Source: Hordeum vulgare subsp. vulgare (lineage: Eukaryota; Streptophyta; Magnoliopsida; Poales; Poaceae). Taken from it: a DNA stretch of 64,000 nucleotides. Below, one piece after another: positions 33,694 to 46,400 of this stretch. A program made the position numbers and the translations under genes. The notes under the pieces are model-generated. The model was given only the letters and a program-made list of their open reading frames with translations, was not told where the DNA came from and made no database searches. The stretch spans positions 342,281,948-342,345,947 of the forward strand of contig NC_058523.1 of NCBI RefSeq assembly GCF_904849725.1, written 5' to 3'. Each line of letters starts with the position of its first letter. Within the stretch, counting starts at the first letter, position 1.

Positions 33694-35663
33694 TTACATG
33701 GGTCTCATGCCCATATCCCTCGATGCATTTTCTATCACAATTCGTGATAGCCCTTTTGTAAAGGGATCTGCCAGATTCTTAGTCATCTGGATATAATCCA
33801 ATGTTATGACTCCGGAGTTTATTGAATGCCTCACATATTTCAATCTTCTTCTTATATAATTTGTGGATTGCATGTTGTCCTTTGAACTCTTTTCCTTGGC
33901 AATCACTGTTTGATTGTCATAGTTCATAAGGATAGCCGGGACTGGCTTGTCAACCACTCACAAATCCATCAAAAGCTCTCGAAGACATTCTGCTTCGACG
34001 CATGATGTGTCTAATGCTGTGAGTTTAGCTTCCATACTCGATCTCGTTAAGATCATATGCTTGCAAGACTTCCAGGAAACAGCACCACCACCAAGTGTGA
34101 AGACATATCCACTTGTGGATTTCATCTCATCAGCATCAGATATCCAATTTGAATCAATATACCCTTCGAGTACCGTCGGGTACCCAGAATAGTGAATTCC
34201 GTAGTTCACAGTACCTTGCAAATAACACATGACTCACTCAACGGCATGCCAATGCACATATCTGTGGTTGGAAACAAACCGACTTACTTTGCACATAGCA
34301 AATGAGATGTCAAGCCAAGTAGCACATGTTAGGCACATGAGTGAACCGACCACATGAGTGTATCTCAATTGATCAACAACGGTGCCTTCAAATTTTCGAA
34401 TCCGCACGCTAGGATCATATGGTGTTGCAGAAGGTTTGCAGTCAGAATATCCAAAACGACTCAAAATCTTCTCAACATAGTGGGGATGCAAAAGTGTAAT
34501 CCCATTCTCATTTTCTCGAGGAGCTTGATGTTTCAGATAACATCGGCCACACCTAGTTCTTTCATATCAAAGTTATGAGATAGAAAATCCTTGACCTCCT
34601 CAATTACTTTGAGGTGGGTGCCAAATATGAATATGTCATCGACATACAGACAAAGTATTACTCCTTCACCCCCACCATGGCGATAATATACACATTTGTC
34701 AGCTTCATTAACAACAAAGCCATCAGATGTCAAAATTGTACTAAACTTCTCGTGTCTTTGCTTAGGCGCTTGTTTCAATCCATACAAGGATTTCAATAGC
34801 TTGCACACATTTCTTTCCTGACCATTTACTACAAAGCCATTTGGTTGTTGCATGTAAATTCGTTCGTCTAGCTCTCTGTTAAGGAAAGTCGTCTTAACGT
34901 CCATCTGATGATCAAGAAGACAATGTAAGGCAACCAACGAGAGTAACACTCGAATGGTTGCCATTCTAGCCACATGTGAGTAAGTATCATATAAATCTTC
35001 TTCCTTTTGGTATAACCCTTCGCCACAAGCCTAGCCTTGTACTTTCTAACACTACCATTGGGCCTAAGCTTCTTCTTGAACACCCACTTACATCCCAATG
35101 GTTGGCAACCATAAGGACGATGAGTGATCTCCCAGGTCCTGTTAACCAAGATAGAGTCCATCTCACTCGGGACTGCATCCTTCCACTAGTCAGCATTCGG
35201 AGATGCGTAGGCTTTTGATTAGAACTAGAAGTGTCATCATCCATGAGGTACACGAGGAAATCGTCACTAGAAGATTTTGCAATCCTTTGTGTCTTTCTCC
35301 TAACAGGAGCTTCCTCATCATCATACATGGAACTTTCATCACTTTTGTGTTCATAATATTCCATCAGAATGGCAGGTTCAGGAGCCTAATTAGATTCTAG
35401 TCTAGAAGTGTTTTGCATATCTCTCATGCGAAAAATATCCTTAAAGAATGCTATGCTTCGCATATCCCAGAAAAACACAGTCCACTGTCTTTGGTCCCAA
35501 CTTACGCTTTTTGGTTATCGACACGTTGACTTTTGCCAAGCAGACATAGGTGCGCAAGTAAGAGAGTGTATTTATTTTCTTTTCCCATTGCTTAAATGGA
35601 GTAGTCCCATTATCCTTCGTGGGAACTTTATTCATGACATGACATGATGTCAATACACCCTCC
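33694..35663 (-). pseudogene. Copia pol: integrase C-terminus, RT and RNase H, decayed
   Basis: Minus-strand frames in order. At 35663-35441 is the integrase C-terminal region (LTSCHVMNKVP, LSYLRTYVCLAKVN, KTVDCVFLGYAKHS). RT begins near 35161 (CKWVFKKKL..KARLVAKGYTK) and continues after a frameshift at 34973-34533 (MDVKTTFLNRELDERIYM, LKSLYGLKQAP, catalytic LYVDDIFIFGT). The RT tail and connection lie at 34491-34234. RNase H is at 34230-33694 (GYIDSNWISDADEMKSTSGY, SSMEAKLTALD, ILMNYDNQTVIA, KNLADPFTKGLS). Frameshifts and stops separate the blocks. YVDD and the RNase H signatures are intact, but the integrase core is absent because of the deletion at A2. The RT GAG-PR-IN-RT-RH order identifies Ty1-copia. 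Confidence 0.9.
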
Positions 35664-37219
35664 TGATATGTCTCCAATGCATCAATAATTTTTTTATTGT
35701 TCCATGCTATTATATTATCATTCTAGGATACTTTTTGACTAAAAATTTACCAACTTATATTATTTTCGAGCACTAACATATTGACCCAGTACCGAGCGCC
35801 AGTTGTTGTTCTCTGCATGTTTTTTTGATTTTTGGGTTTATAGTACCAAACGAAGTCCAATCAGCCCAAAACTTTTTTATGTTTTTTTCTGGACCAAAAG
35901 AAGACCTAGAAGCCAATAGGGCGCAACGAGGGGGGTCGGCACGCCCTGATGGCTTGTCCCTCCCTGTTGGCCCCTCTACCTCCATTATCTAGCCTATAAA
36001 TTCACATATATTACAAAAAAACCTAAGGAGGATCGTGAAAAACTTTTTCCACCGCCGCAGGTGTCTGTTCCACAGCGATCCTATCTGGGGATCCATTCCG
36101 GCACCCTGCGAGAGGAGGGATCAATCACGGAGGGCTTGTTCATCAACCTTGTTGCCCTCGTGATGACGTGTGAGTAGTTCACCACAGACCTATGGGACCA
36201 TAGTTAGTACCTAGATGGCTATCTCTCTATCTCTCTTGATCTTCAATACAATGATCATCACATATTCGCTTTGATCTATCCGATGTAATTATTTTGTATG
36301 GTGCCTTTGTTGGGATCCGATGAATTGTGGGTTTATGTTCAGATTATTCATGAAAAGTATTTGAATCTTCTCTGACTATTATGATTGTTATTTGCATGAT
36401 CATCATAGCTTCGTAAATCTCTCAAATCTATTGAATTTCTTTGGCCAAGTAGCTTGCTATTGCTTTAGTGAGAGGGGTGCGCTGTAGTGGATACAACCTG
36501 ATGGGTTTCTATATCCCAGTGATAGAAGGGGGTAAGAAAAGTCTTTGTGTTTTTTCCAACAATAATAAAATGATGGGGTTTATTCATATTGATTGAGTTA
36601 ACTTTGTCTACATCATGTCAATGTCCTCCAAGCATTACTCTGTTTGTCATGAACTTAATACGTAGAGAGGCAAGCATAGAAGTGCTCTTAAAGTGGAGTA
36701 ATAGTAGCAGATGGATGTAGGAGTCGACCTATTTAATTATAATTATGGATGTGATGCCTATATACACATGATCATTACCGTGAAAATCGCTTATCTATCC
36801 GCTTTTCTGTCAATTGCCCAACAGTAATTTGTTTACCCACCGTATGTTGCTTTGATGAGAGATGCCACTAGAGAACACTATGGCCCCCAGGTCTATTCAC
36901 TTATATATACACAGAACTTATCTTTACCGTGCTCTTCTTATTTGTGTTTTATTTTATTTTTCAATTTACAATTCTCTTCAATTATCTACACACCTCGTTC
37001 GCTTGCAAACAACGAGATCAAGGTGATTGACAACCCTCTTCCTCGCATTGGGTGCAAGTTGTTTGGTCTTTTGTGTGGAGCTCTTGAAGGCAGTTAAGGA
37101 TTTATATTCCTATTGGTTCGATAAACCTTGGTTTCTTAACTCAGGGAAATACTTACATGTAGTGTGCTCCAATTACCTGTTCCTCTTCACGGAAAACCCA
37201 ACGCAGATCACAAGTATCA
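35664..37219 (+). repeat. A2 5' LTR
   Basis: 1556 bp, TGATATGTCTCCAATGCATC to CACAAGTATCA. It is related to the A1 LTRs (TGTTCCATGCTATTATATTATCA, GTGAGTAGTTCACCACAGACC). Its TATA box is at 35995-36001. It pairs with 53412-54757. Confidence 0.85.
35995..36001 (+). promoter_or_regulatory. TATA box of the A2 5' LTR
   Basis: TATAAAT in CCTATAAATTCACATATATT. The equivalent in the truncated 3' LTR is CCAATAAATTC (53768-53778), so the 3' copy has lost the TATA core. Confidence 0.55.
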
Positions 37220-37230
37220 CGAAGGATTTC

Positions 37231-37248
37231 TGGCGTTGTTGTTTGAGA
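37231..37248 (+). other. Degenerate primer binding site of A2 (tRNA-Asp type)
   Basis: TGGCGTTGTTGTTTGAGA occupies the position of the A1 PBS (TGGCGCCGTTGCCGGGGA), 11 nt after the LTR, with several mismatches. Priming from it is doubtful today. Confidence 0.6.
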
Positions 37249-37340
37249 ATATCATCACGAACTATCAAGTAACTTCACACAAATTATCATTCGCTTGTTC
37301 TTATTTTTGTGTGAAGTTACTTGATAGTTCGTGATGATAT
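37249..37340. repeat. Perfect 35-bp inverted repeat with 22-nt loop
   Basis: 37249-37283 is the exact reverse complement of 37306-37340. The left arm starts at the base after the degenerate PBS. The right arm ends at the ATG region of the following ORF (37339-37341). A1 has no inverted copy at this place, so the structure is specific to A2 or its subfamily. Confidence 0.95.
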
Positions 37341-38018
37341 GGATCCTCATCCACTTGCTAATCCTTTCAAATGAGTCGAACATGTTAAACCAATTTCTAG
37401 TGAGTTAAGTTCACTAATTATCTTTATGAGGTCTTGCTTGAAAACCGTGAATCTGAAAATTGTGAAATTCATAAAGTGATTCATGATAGTTCCTTGAATG
37501 AAAAGCATGATTGCCATGTTGTTACTATACATTCTATGAATATGAATTGAGCTAATTATCATGATTGGGGTGATAAGCATGATGTTTCTTGTGATCTTGA
37601 TAATTCCATGCTTCATGATGAATCTATGATTGATTATACTATTTGCAACACTATTAAAAGTGGGTTTGGAAGAGCATCGACTTTAGGTAATAATGAGCCC
37701 ACTACCTTGGAAGGTTATAAGAATTGCATGCATATGGATCATAGAAAGTATGTAATACATGATAACTATATTGTTGAGTATGATTATGATCCTACATGTA
37801 ATTATTATGAGAGAGGCAAATACGGTTATAGGAATTTGCATGTTACTCAATTATCCCTCTTTGTGTTGAAATTATTAATGCTTCACTCTTCATATTTGGA
37901 TATGCTAAATTTCACTTGTCTTGAGAATTTGCTTTCCTATAAAATGCCTATGCATAGGAATTATGTTAGACTTAGATGTGTTTTTCACATGCTTTATGAT
38001 GCTCTCTTCGTGCTTTAA
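37339..38018 (+). pseudogene. Unidentified A2 internal ORF, decayed
   Basis: A reading frame from ATG 37339 is broken by TGA near 37372, a frameshift near 37425 and TGA near 37550. It then stays open from 37608 to TAA 38016-38018 (136 codons). The first part is rich in His, Asp and Asn. The later part has Cys/Tyr-containing (YDPTCNYYERGKYGYRN) and hydrophobic Leu/Met-rich segments. It does not resemble the gag-protease of A1 or any family I recognise. It occupies the coding slot of A2, between PBS and the conserved TTGGG stem motif, so it is probably an element-specific or captured protein. Confidence 0.5.
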
Positions 38019-38086
38019 TTCTTGTCTATTATGTGAGCATCATTGAAATTTCAAGCCTATCTTAATGGTTATAAAGAAAGAGCTTG

Positions 38087-38102
38087 TTGGGAGACAACCC
38101 AA
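38087..38102 (+). repeat. Conserved stem motif after the A2 ORF
   Basis: TTGGGAGACAACCCAA, the A2 copy of the motif at 8228-8243; the stem arms are unchanged and the loop has one difference. Confidence 0.6.
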
Positions 38103-38476
38103 TACTTTATGTTTCGGTGTGTTGACATGATTACTGCCTCTCTAATGATTTTGTTTTTATGTTTAAATTAGTGTTTGTTCCAAGTAAAGCCTTTGGGATG
38201 ACTTGTATGATAATTAGAATTCATACGGTGCAAACAGAAACTTTGTCGTCCAATGCATAATTTCTCTGATTTTACTGTTACGTATTTTTAAGCTGAATGT
38301 TTTACACTCTAATGATGTACAAATTACTCAGATAGTCCTAATTATGCAGAATTTTTGTAGTTACAAAAGTATGGGTTCTTTATAGATCATTACAGACTAT
38401 TCTGTTTTAGACATACTCTCTTTTGCTTGCATAGTTTTCTTGTTTTCATGATGCTATGGATTGTATCGGGGGTATA
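38103..38476 (+). other. A2 non-coding internal region before the nested element
   Basis: This aligns with A1 about 8260-8640 (AGAACCTT/AAGCCTTTGGGATGA region, ACAGACTATTCTGTTTT, TAGTATCGGGGG). No coding potential is seen. It resumes at 51072. Confidence 0.65.
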
Positions 38477-39993
38477 CGTAACAACCCGGATCTGAGGCTC
38501 AAAAGATTCCCCTTTTATTTCATTGTCACAGTGTGATTTAGTTGGTTGTCGCATTCATCATCGCATCATGTGCATCATCCGCATAGCATCGGCACTCCGT
38601 TGCCGTCATTTTTCAGAACTTGCATCCGTTCGTAGTTGTCGGCCTCTCCGTTTTTGTCATTGAACATTTGAGACCAACCACACACGCACGTGCCCGCGAC
38701 ATCGTTAAAATGTTGTTAATAAAATTGTGTATAAAATTGTCTCTGAATGGGTTGAAAGTTGGTGTGTGGTCTTGTTTTAGTGTAGGTAAGACGCATGCAA
38801 AAATTTCGTCGCAGTCGGAGTCCGTTTGATACCCAAACGGTTAAACCTATAGCAGCACTATTGTCAGTCAATTCGTCGGACGTTATCGGTGTTTGAAAAC
38901 TTTGTCACGGGCCACAACCTCCCTCTCATCCCCACCTAGCCCATCTACACAGCCCACTAGACCCACCTAGCCCCTCCCTCCGTTCGTGGTCATATGATCG
39001 CGATCGGACGGATGAGGTCCAACCCACAATAGTGAATTCCCTATATATAAACCCACCCTATGGAGAGAGTCTCTCACTCTCTAGGGTTCCCCCTTGCCAA
39101 AATAGCATCCACCCCCCTAAAAAACCACCTGCTAGCTCCACCTCCTCCCAATCTCGCAACTCTTGTGGTAGTTTGTGATGGATTAGTAGGAGCAACCCTG
39201 TAGGGTTAAATCTTTCTGAGATCCGTGCTCGCGGTTATGTGGCAACTTGGAAAGTTTATTTAACACCCAATCATAGCGAACTTGAAGTAAATTTAATTAA
39301 AACTCGCCAACTATGTGCGTAACCATGACTATCTCTTCTCGTGAGTTATGCATCTGAGAGAGGACACGGTGGGGTTATGTCTGACGTAAGTATGTGTTCA
39401 TGATCATTCATTTGATCATCATTAGTCATGTCTGTTTATGCGTAGATCACCCCCCCTCTTATTCTTGTACTGTTAAGTTAGCCACTCAAATAAATGCTTA
39501 ATTTGTTTCTGCAGCCTCACCACTTAAGCATATCCCACCCATTAAACTATGCTAGTCTTATTACCTTTGGAAATGAGATTGCTCACTCCCTGTGGCTCAC
39601 AGATTACTAGAACCACATTTGCAGGTACAGGTAAAGCGATACTTTGACGTGAGCGCGATGATCGTGCTATTTGGAATTTCTTCTTCTTCTTCTTCATCGA
39701 TCTAGGATGGGTTCCAGGCCGACAGACTAGCATAGAAAGGATGGACGTCGTTCTTTTATCATTTGATTTCACCCATAGTCGGACCTTGCTCTTCTACATG
39801 GTGATTGAATATATTGTTGTATTGTGTTGTTCATGTTGTAGCTTGTGGCGAGTGTAAGCCAATTCCATATACTCATCTCTTATGCACATGTACGTGACAC
39901 GATATTCATTCTTGCAAAACGACGAGATGTGCTTCTATCCCTGTCGAGGCTCTCGAGTCAAAATGAGGATAGGATTGCATCTTGGGCGTTTCA
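38477..39993 (+). repeat. Left LTR with about 2.7-kb internal deletion
   Basis: 1517 bp. The first about 690 bp match 43408-44095 and the rest matches about 46830-47651, so the middle of the LTR is missing here. Confidence 0.75.
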
Positions 39994-42900
39994 AGTTCGT
40001 GTCAAAGCAGGACTGACCTAGGAGCCCCTTGATTGATCGAACTTGGCTGAGTCGAGTCTAGTGAAAAACTACATTAAGTCTAGTTATATATCAGAGGGTA
40101 GGATTCTTTTTACACATCTTCTATGCTCCGGTGAGGAATCTTGACGTAGGAATTTTAGTAATGCTCCTCTTCTCACTCAAAATATTTTAGGATCACGCGG
40201 ATATTTTGGATTCTATATGATATTATGTGACGGAGTTATGACTCGGTGCCTCCTGCCTGACTTTATTTCTTCCGAGGAGTTGAGCTCCACGGTATTGTGA
40301 GCACAATGTTATCGTTCAGATTTCTTAGTATCTCGGGACGGAGGATGTTCGAAATTGCTTCAATACTAGTAGTGGTGAGAGGAGTTTGGCCTCCCCAATA
40401 CTGGTGGAGAGAGTGTGGATGTACTGCCATAGTTGGTATCGTTCTGATTACGAGGGTTCGAGATAGATGAGTTTCCGAGACTCTTGTTATGTGTTGACAG
40501 ATATGTTACATTGGAGTGTAGTATCAAGTTAGGAGTTGTGTTAAGTTTTGCTCCTTGTATCCGTGGACCCGATTGCATACCTGGAAAATTTCGGGAGTTC
40601 TCAAGTGGGAATTCAAGTAGTTACCTAGGATTATCTTCCGACATATGCATGATGTGAGGTTGGGGTTCGACATCTAGTGGATTCGTTTGTTTACGATCTT
40701 ACTAACAGAGGACAGTCTCGATATATGTCGTCGGATATACTTCATCAAGCCTTGTAGTTTGCTACACCTAGAGAGCAGATCCGATCATCATTTCAATATG
40801 ACAATCCAATGAACGATCGAGCCCGTGCGATCCTTACCACGAAAATATCGAGCGAAATCTATGTCATATATTTGTTTCCGGTTTGTTTCGTAAGCCGCAT
40901 CCTTTATTTTGTTGGAATATGGTAATTCGAGTTACTTCAACGTCAAGTGGTGATTTCATATCTTTTCTAAGTGATGTTCTCGTATTTCTATGATCGTGCT
41001 AATCCTTTTGCTCATTCAATTGGCATGCCAATTCTTTCCATCTGGGGTGCTTCTCTTCAAGTTAATTTAATCCTCTCCAATTTTTGCAAGATCAATCCTT
41101 ATTTCTTTCCAGAGTTGTCTCATCTCTCCCAAGTTGTCTTTGTTTTCCCCTTCCCTCTCATCCTTTTCTTCGGTGGTTTAATTGTCATCCAAGTGCCTTT
41201 ATTTCATTCATGCTTCCTCTATCATCTTTTTTGTATCGTATCCGGTGATTCATTGTGAAGATGCTTATGAGTTTTAAGTTCATCAATCTTCATTCTTGTT
41301 TTTCTTCCCCGATGGATTCAATTCAAGCTCTTGGTGTTCATCATTTCATTTTCATCCTTTAAATGCTTCTCGTGTTGGAAATTTTCAATCAAGTCTCTCT
41401 TTTCAATTCATCTCTCGTTTCTATCTAGAGTGCTGAAGATATCTCAGAAGTTTCTTATTTTCAATCACTTCAATTATTTTGAGGGTCTCACCTCATCAAG
41501 TTTCCATTTTTATCGGTGGAATCTCTATTTTTAAGCAATCATTTCAACTTTGTTTTTTGAGTGAGCCCATAACCCACAGGTTCTTCCACAGGATCTTACC
41601 TGTCTCTTCTAATCTATTCCGAAGATCTATATTTTTTTTCCAAATGTGACATATGTATGGATTCCATCTATCACATTCCTTATCCAAGATCGCTTCGAAA
41701 TCATTTTCATCGCTGGCTCAACTTTCCTTATTCATTATTCCAGAGTGTCTCATTAATTCATGGTGGTGTTCTTGTCATTATTCTTAGCGTGGAAGACCGA
41801 AGAAGTGGCTCTCTTGAATCTTTGTGTATTCTTTGGGTGTTTCTCATCCTAGCTTCATGCTCTCTCTCAAATTGTTTTTGATCATGAAGAATTCCTTCCA
41901 TGTCTATCCGGTCCATTTCAGAGTTGTTTTCGTTTCTCGATCCTCCGAAGGCCATCATTTCAGAACATCTCTTCATTCTCAGCCTTCAGCTTTCATTCTC
42001 AAATTCTTCTCAGTTGTTGTCTCTTTGTTCGTATCTCAATTGTTCCGATGCTTCGTTCAAGCTCCCTGCTAGGCGGTTCATGATCTCCTTGTTCTCTTGT
42101 ATCTCCATTCATTTTTAGCATCCTCATTCATTACAGATTCTTACCAGTGGTTCTTTCAAGACTTCTTCAAGTTGTGCTCATATCTCTCCTCAATATTTTC
42201 AAGAAGAATAAGTGGTATGCCTAAAATGTTGCGTGTCATCAATTTAACTTGATGAAGCATGAGCATAATATAATTCTTTATCTTGTTTATCAAATGATTT
42301 CAATTCTTCTTCCAGAATGACTCATGATATTAATTCTCGATTCCAAATTGGTCATGTTCTCTTTTTCTGTTGTTCCAAAAATTTCCCAAGTATCTCTTTG
42401 TGAAGCTTCATCTAAATATTTTTAAGGCCATAATCTTATTCTTTTCATCCTTCAATTCTTTTCTATCATTCTTTCATTCCGGTGTTCTCCAAGAGGTTCT
42501 TCATCTAGGATTTAATTCTTTCTCTAAGTGTTCTTCAAGATTCTTGTTGGAGAACCTCAAGTATCCTTTCTCTTGCATTTCAAAGTGCAATTATTCCTCC
42601 ATTATCCTTTGAGGTGGTGTAATAGCATTCTTGATTCATGAAGAGTCTCAAAGAAAATTAGTTTCAAGAATGAGATATTTAAATCCACCAATTTCTTCGA
42701 TCATGAGATATTTTCAACACATGATTTTTTTTCATTGAATCAATATTGGATTGGATTTCACCTAGAGCATTTCCTTAAGATTGTTGCTATCATGGTGACC
42801 ATCAATGATCCAAGTTTTCAATATATACTCTGGGTGAAAGAAGTTTTGCATATCTTGTTGCACCCAAGCAATTTTTGTCTCCGTTGGTGGGTGGTTGTCA

Positions 42901-43397
42901 CCTCATAGTTTGAGATGGTTTCCATAATCCCACCACAAGCTTGTTCATTTTGTCGTGATTTTCCAACAACTCCGTAATATTCTTCTTGTAAAGATGCTCT
43001 TCAATTCAATTGGGGTAGAAGTTGTCATATTCTTCTGCATCAAATGATCTAGTTTCTATTCTTTCTTCCGGAGGCTTTCTGTTGTTGCTCTCTTTAATCC
43101 ATGATCTCATCTTACCAAGAACATATTATTTCCTTGCTTATCAATTTAGTCGGACTATTGTGAAATCTATTCAATTTCCTTCCATCATATCAAGTTTTCT
43201 CTCTTTTCATACCGAAGTGCTGTCGAAATTTCTTATGAATTCTAGCTTGTTCCTCATGTCATTCTTCATCTTTTTTGCAACCTCCAAGATTAGTTGGTTT
43301 CACTTGTTTGTCAAACAAGCAAATAAGTTTTACCTCTTCCTCTTATCTTCCACTTCCCCTTTCATTCTAAGATCTTGGGGCAAGATTTCTTGTTAGT
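39994..43397 (+). other. Non-coding internal region of the chromovirus-like element
   Basis: Begins with the decayed tRNA-iMet PBS (39994-40008) and ends just before the PPT (43398-43407). In between is pyrimidine-rich sequence with many TTC/CTT-rich words and no frame resembling gag, protease, RT, RNase H or integrase on either strand. It is probably a non-autonomous derivative or very decayed; copies elsewhere would decide. Confidence 0.6.
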
Positions 43398-43407
43398 GTA
43401 GGAGAGT

Positions 43408-46400
43408 TGTAACAGACCCGAACCGATGCTCCGCAAGATTACCCTTTTATTCCGTTGTCGTCATGTGATTTATTTGGTTGCAGCATTCATCGTTGCATCA
43501 TGTGCATCATCTGGATTGCATCAGCACTCCGTTGCCGTCATTTTTTCAAAACTTGCATACGTTAGTAGTTGCCGGTTCTCTCCGTTTTCGTCGTCGACCG
43601 TTTCGAGACCAACCACACACGCACGTCCCGCGACATCATTTAATTATTGTTTTTAGAAGTGTGTATAAAACTTTTACGGATTGGGTTGTAAGTTTGCGTG
43701 CGGTCTTTTATAGCGTAGGTAGGTCGCGTGCCAAATTTCATCACAATCGGAGTCCGTTTGATTCCAGGACGGTCGACCATAGCGGCATCGTCATCGTCAT
43801 CGGTTTATTCGTCGGACATTTTTTGGTTTATTAAACTCTGTCACGGGCCACACCATTTCCCTCTCATCTCAGCCCAAGAGCCTCTGCACATCCCACTTAA
43901 CCCTCCAAGCCCCTCCCTCCGTTCGCCACCTTCGGATCGCGATCGGACGGACGAGGTCCAACCCACCATAGACCAATCCATATATATAACCCACCTTGTC
44001 GACAGAGCCCTCTCACTCCACTAGGGTTTCCCCTTGCCAAATTTACAGCCACCCCCTAGAAAAGCCCACCTTCTAGCCCCACAACCCTTTAATCCCGAAA
44101 CCCACCCCTAGCCTCCATTTTCAGCCCAAAATTCTGGAATTAGGAGCAGATTTTTCGTCCCCGCGCCCCACCGGACATTGTCCGCCACCACCCTCACAAA
44201 GTCCGCCCGACCAGCCGCTCTCGCAGCCAGAAGAGCACCGAGCTCCCGCTGCGCACGCTGTCGCTTCCACGAGCACCTGCCGATGCCCACACCCCCACCG
44301 CCAGGCCGGACCTCGCTGGAGTGCCCCGTCACCAACAACCAGGTCGACACCGCCGCCGCATCCTTCTCCTCCTCGTCGCTCTCTAACCTCTCTCTGTGTC
44401 TCTATCCAGGAGCCCCGTTGTCGCCGCACACCATTGCCGCCCCTTGATGTCGTCGCCACCAATCGGATCCGGTCGCCACTGCCCCAATCTACCCGCCCCC
44501 GCCGTTCGCTCGCTCACCGGATCACCTGAGCAGAGCAGCGCCGCCGGCCATGCGTGTGCTCGCTTGAGCGGAACGACGAGGAGCTTGGCGCTCGACCTCG
44601 CCTACGTGGGCCGGTCTCCGAGCGCCAGCCCGCCCCTGCTCGCCTCCAGCCCAAACGTGTAGGCCCAATGGCCCGACCGCGGCCCAGTGGCCTCCTCAGC
44701 CTGCCCCGCCTTGCCTCCTCCATCAACCTGGGCCAACCCAGCATCGTGAGTAGCCCTCCGCCTATCCAGCGCCCAATGCGCTCTGTGGTTATCTAGCGTT
44801 CATGTCCAATTTCAGGCCCTATTGCATTTTCGGTCGAGTGCATGTTTTTTCCCCAATACATTTCCTATTTAACACAACTTTAATAATTACAGAAAAATGC
44901 CATGTTTTTCAATTGCTAATAATTAATTAATCGTGCATCCGATTGAAAAACTTTAGATATGAAAAATGTTTAGAATTTTGTGTAGTTTCACATATCTAAC
45001 TTTCACACATGTTAAAAATATTTAACTTGTTGTGTTCATTTAATTTTCCAAAATACCATGTTAAAATGATTTAATTCATAGTTAGTTAGCCATATCTCCG
45101 ATTAAAATGTTTTGTATATGTAACTTGCCTAGAAAAATGTGTAGAATAACGTGGTGACATTTATTTTGCTGTTTAACAACTCTAAAATTGTGCATAGGCA
45201 GAACAGTACCGAAACCTAATTTGCATATGGGGACTTTCTAGAATTATTATTCGTTGGTCCGGCCTCATTTAAACTTGCCTAAAATTTCATATAGTTTCGT
45301 AATATCTCGTGCTTCCATGATTTAACATGTTGTGGTTGTCATTTGCATACATTTTTCATACATGCCATACCATCTTGTGTTGCTCATATCTTTCAAACCA
45401 TAGCTCATTTTGCAATGATCTATATACGTATATCGACTAGAATGACATGTAGAATCACATGGTCTACTTTATTTTGCTGTTTAATAAATATAAAATGTGT
45501 TTAGTTCAGATCTTGACCAATTTCAAAATTAACATATGGAGTCATTTCGGAAATGCTATATGTTGTTCCGACCTCATTTAAAATGCCTACATGGTGTAGT
45601 TTATTTATGCTTCACATTTGGTCATGTTTAACAACAATTAAAATTGTTGTGTAAAAAACGAGAGTGAACTACATGATTTGAACATGGAGTTTCGTCAATA
45701 TGCAACTTGTTGCATATTGAGATTCACATAATGTGTAGTGTTTGATTGTTGTGAATTGCTTGACCATACCATGCATAATTAAATAGACATGCATCTTAAT
45801 TGATTGTGCATCATGTTTTGAATATGTGTGGTGTAATGGTGTGTTGATTGTTATTTCCGAATTGCTTCTTCTCGATAGAGTTCTGCAAGCGAGTCGGAGT
45901 GTGAGGATTCGTTCGGCTATGTTGGTTCGTCTGCTTCATGGATTCATTCTTCTTCCAAGCGGGATCACACGCAAGATGGTCATTTCCCTAGATACCATTA
46001 CTATCATTGCCATGCTAGTTGTCTCATTTATTACGCTATGTATCCTTGCCTACCACCTGTTATGCCAGCCTCCTAACATTGCCATGAAAAGCCTCTAACC
46101 CCCTCCACATCACAACAAACCTCTGTCTGGCTATGTTAGCGCTTGCTCAACCTGCTTATAGTGTTACTAGTTGTAGGTGCAATTGTTCCATGTGCCAACA
46201 TGTGTTCCTTGTTATATCACCATATTATTGCTAATTAATTTAATGCACCTATATACTTGGTAAAAGGTGGAAGGCTTGGCCTTCTAGCCTGGTGTTTTGT
46301 TCCATCTTTGCCGCCCTAGTTATGTGTGTACCCGTGTTATGTTCCATAATTGAGCGCTCCTAACATGCTTGGGATTGTTATGGGGACCCCCTTGATTTTC

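Noticed and set aside
35659..35663. CCTCC as a target duplication for A2
   Set aside because: No matching 5 bp is found at the right junction, where both the LTR end and host sequence are deleted.
41000..43400. Phe/Ser-rich frames suggesting membrane proteins
   Set aside because: The region is pyrimidine-rich, non-coding interior of the chromovirus-like element; the frames follow from TTC/TCT-rich composition and overlap each other.
44121..44796. Ser/Pro/Arg-rich frames on both strands that might be genes
   Set aside because: They lie in the GC-rich part of a 4.2-kb LTR, resemble the homologous tract at 47650-48230 only at DNA level with shifted frames, and show no domain.
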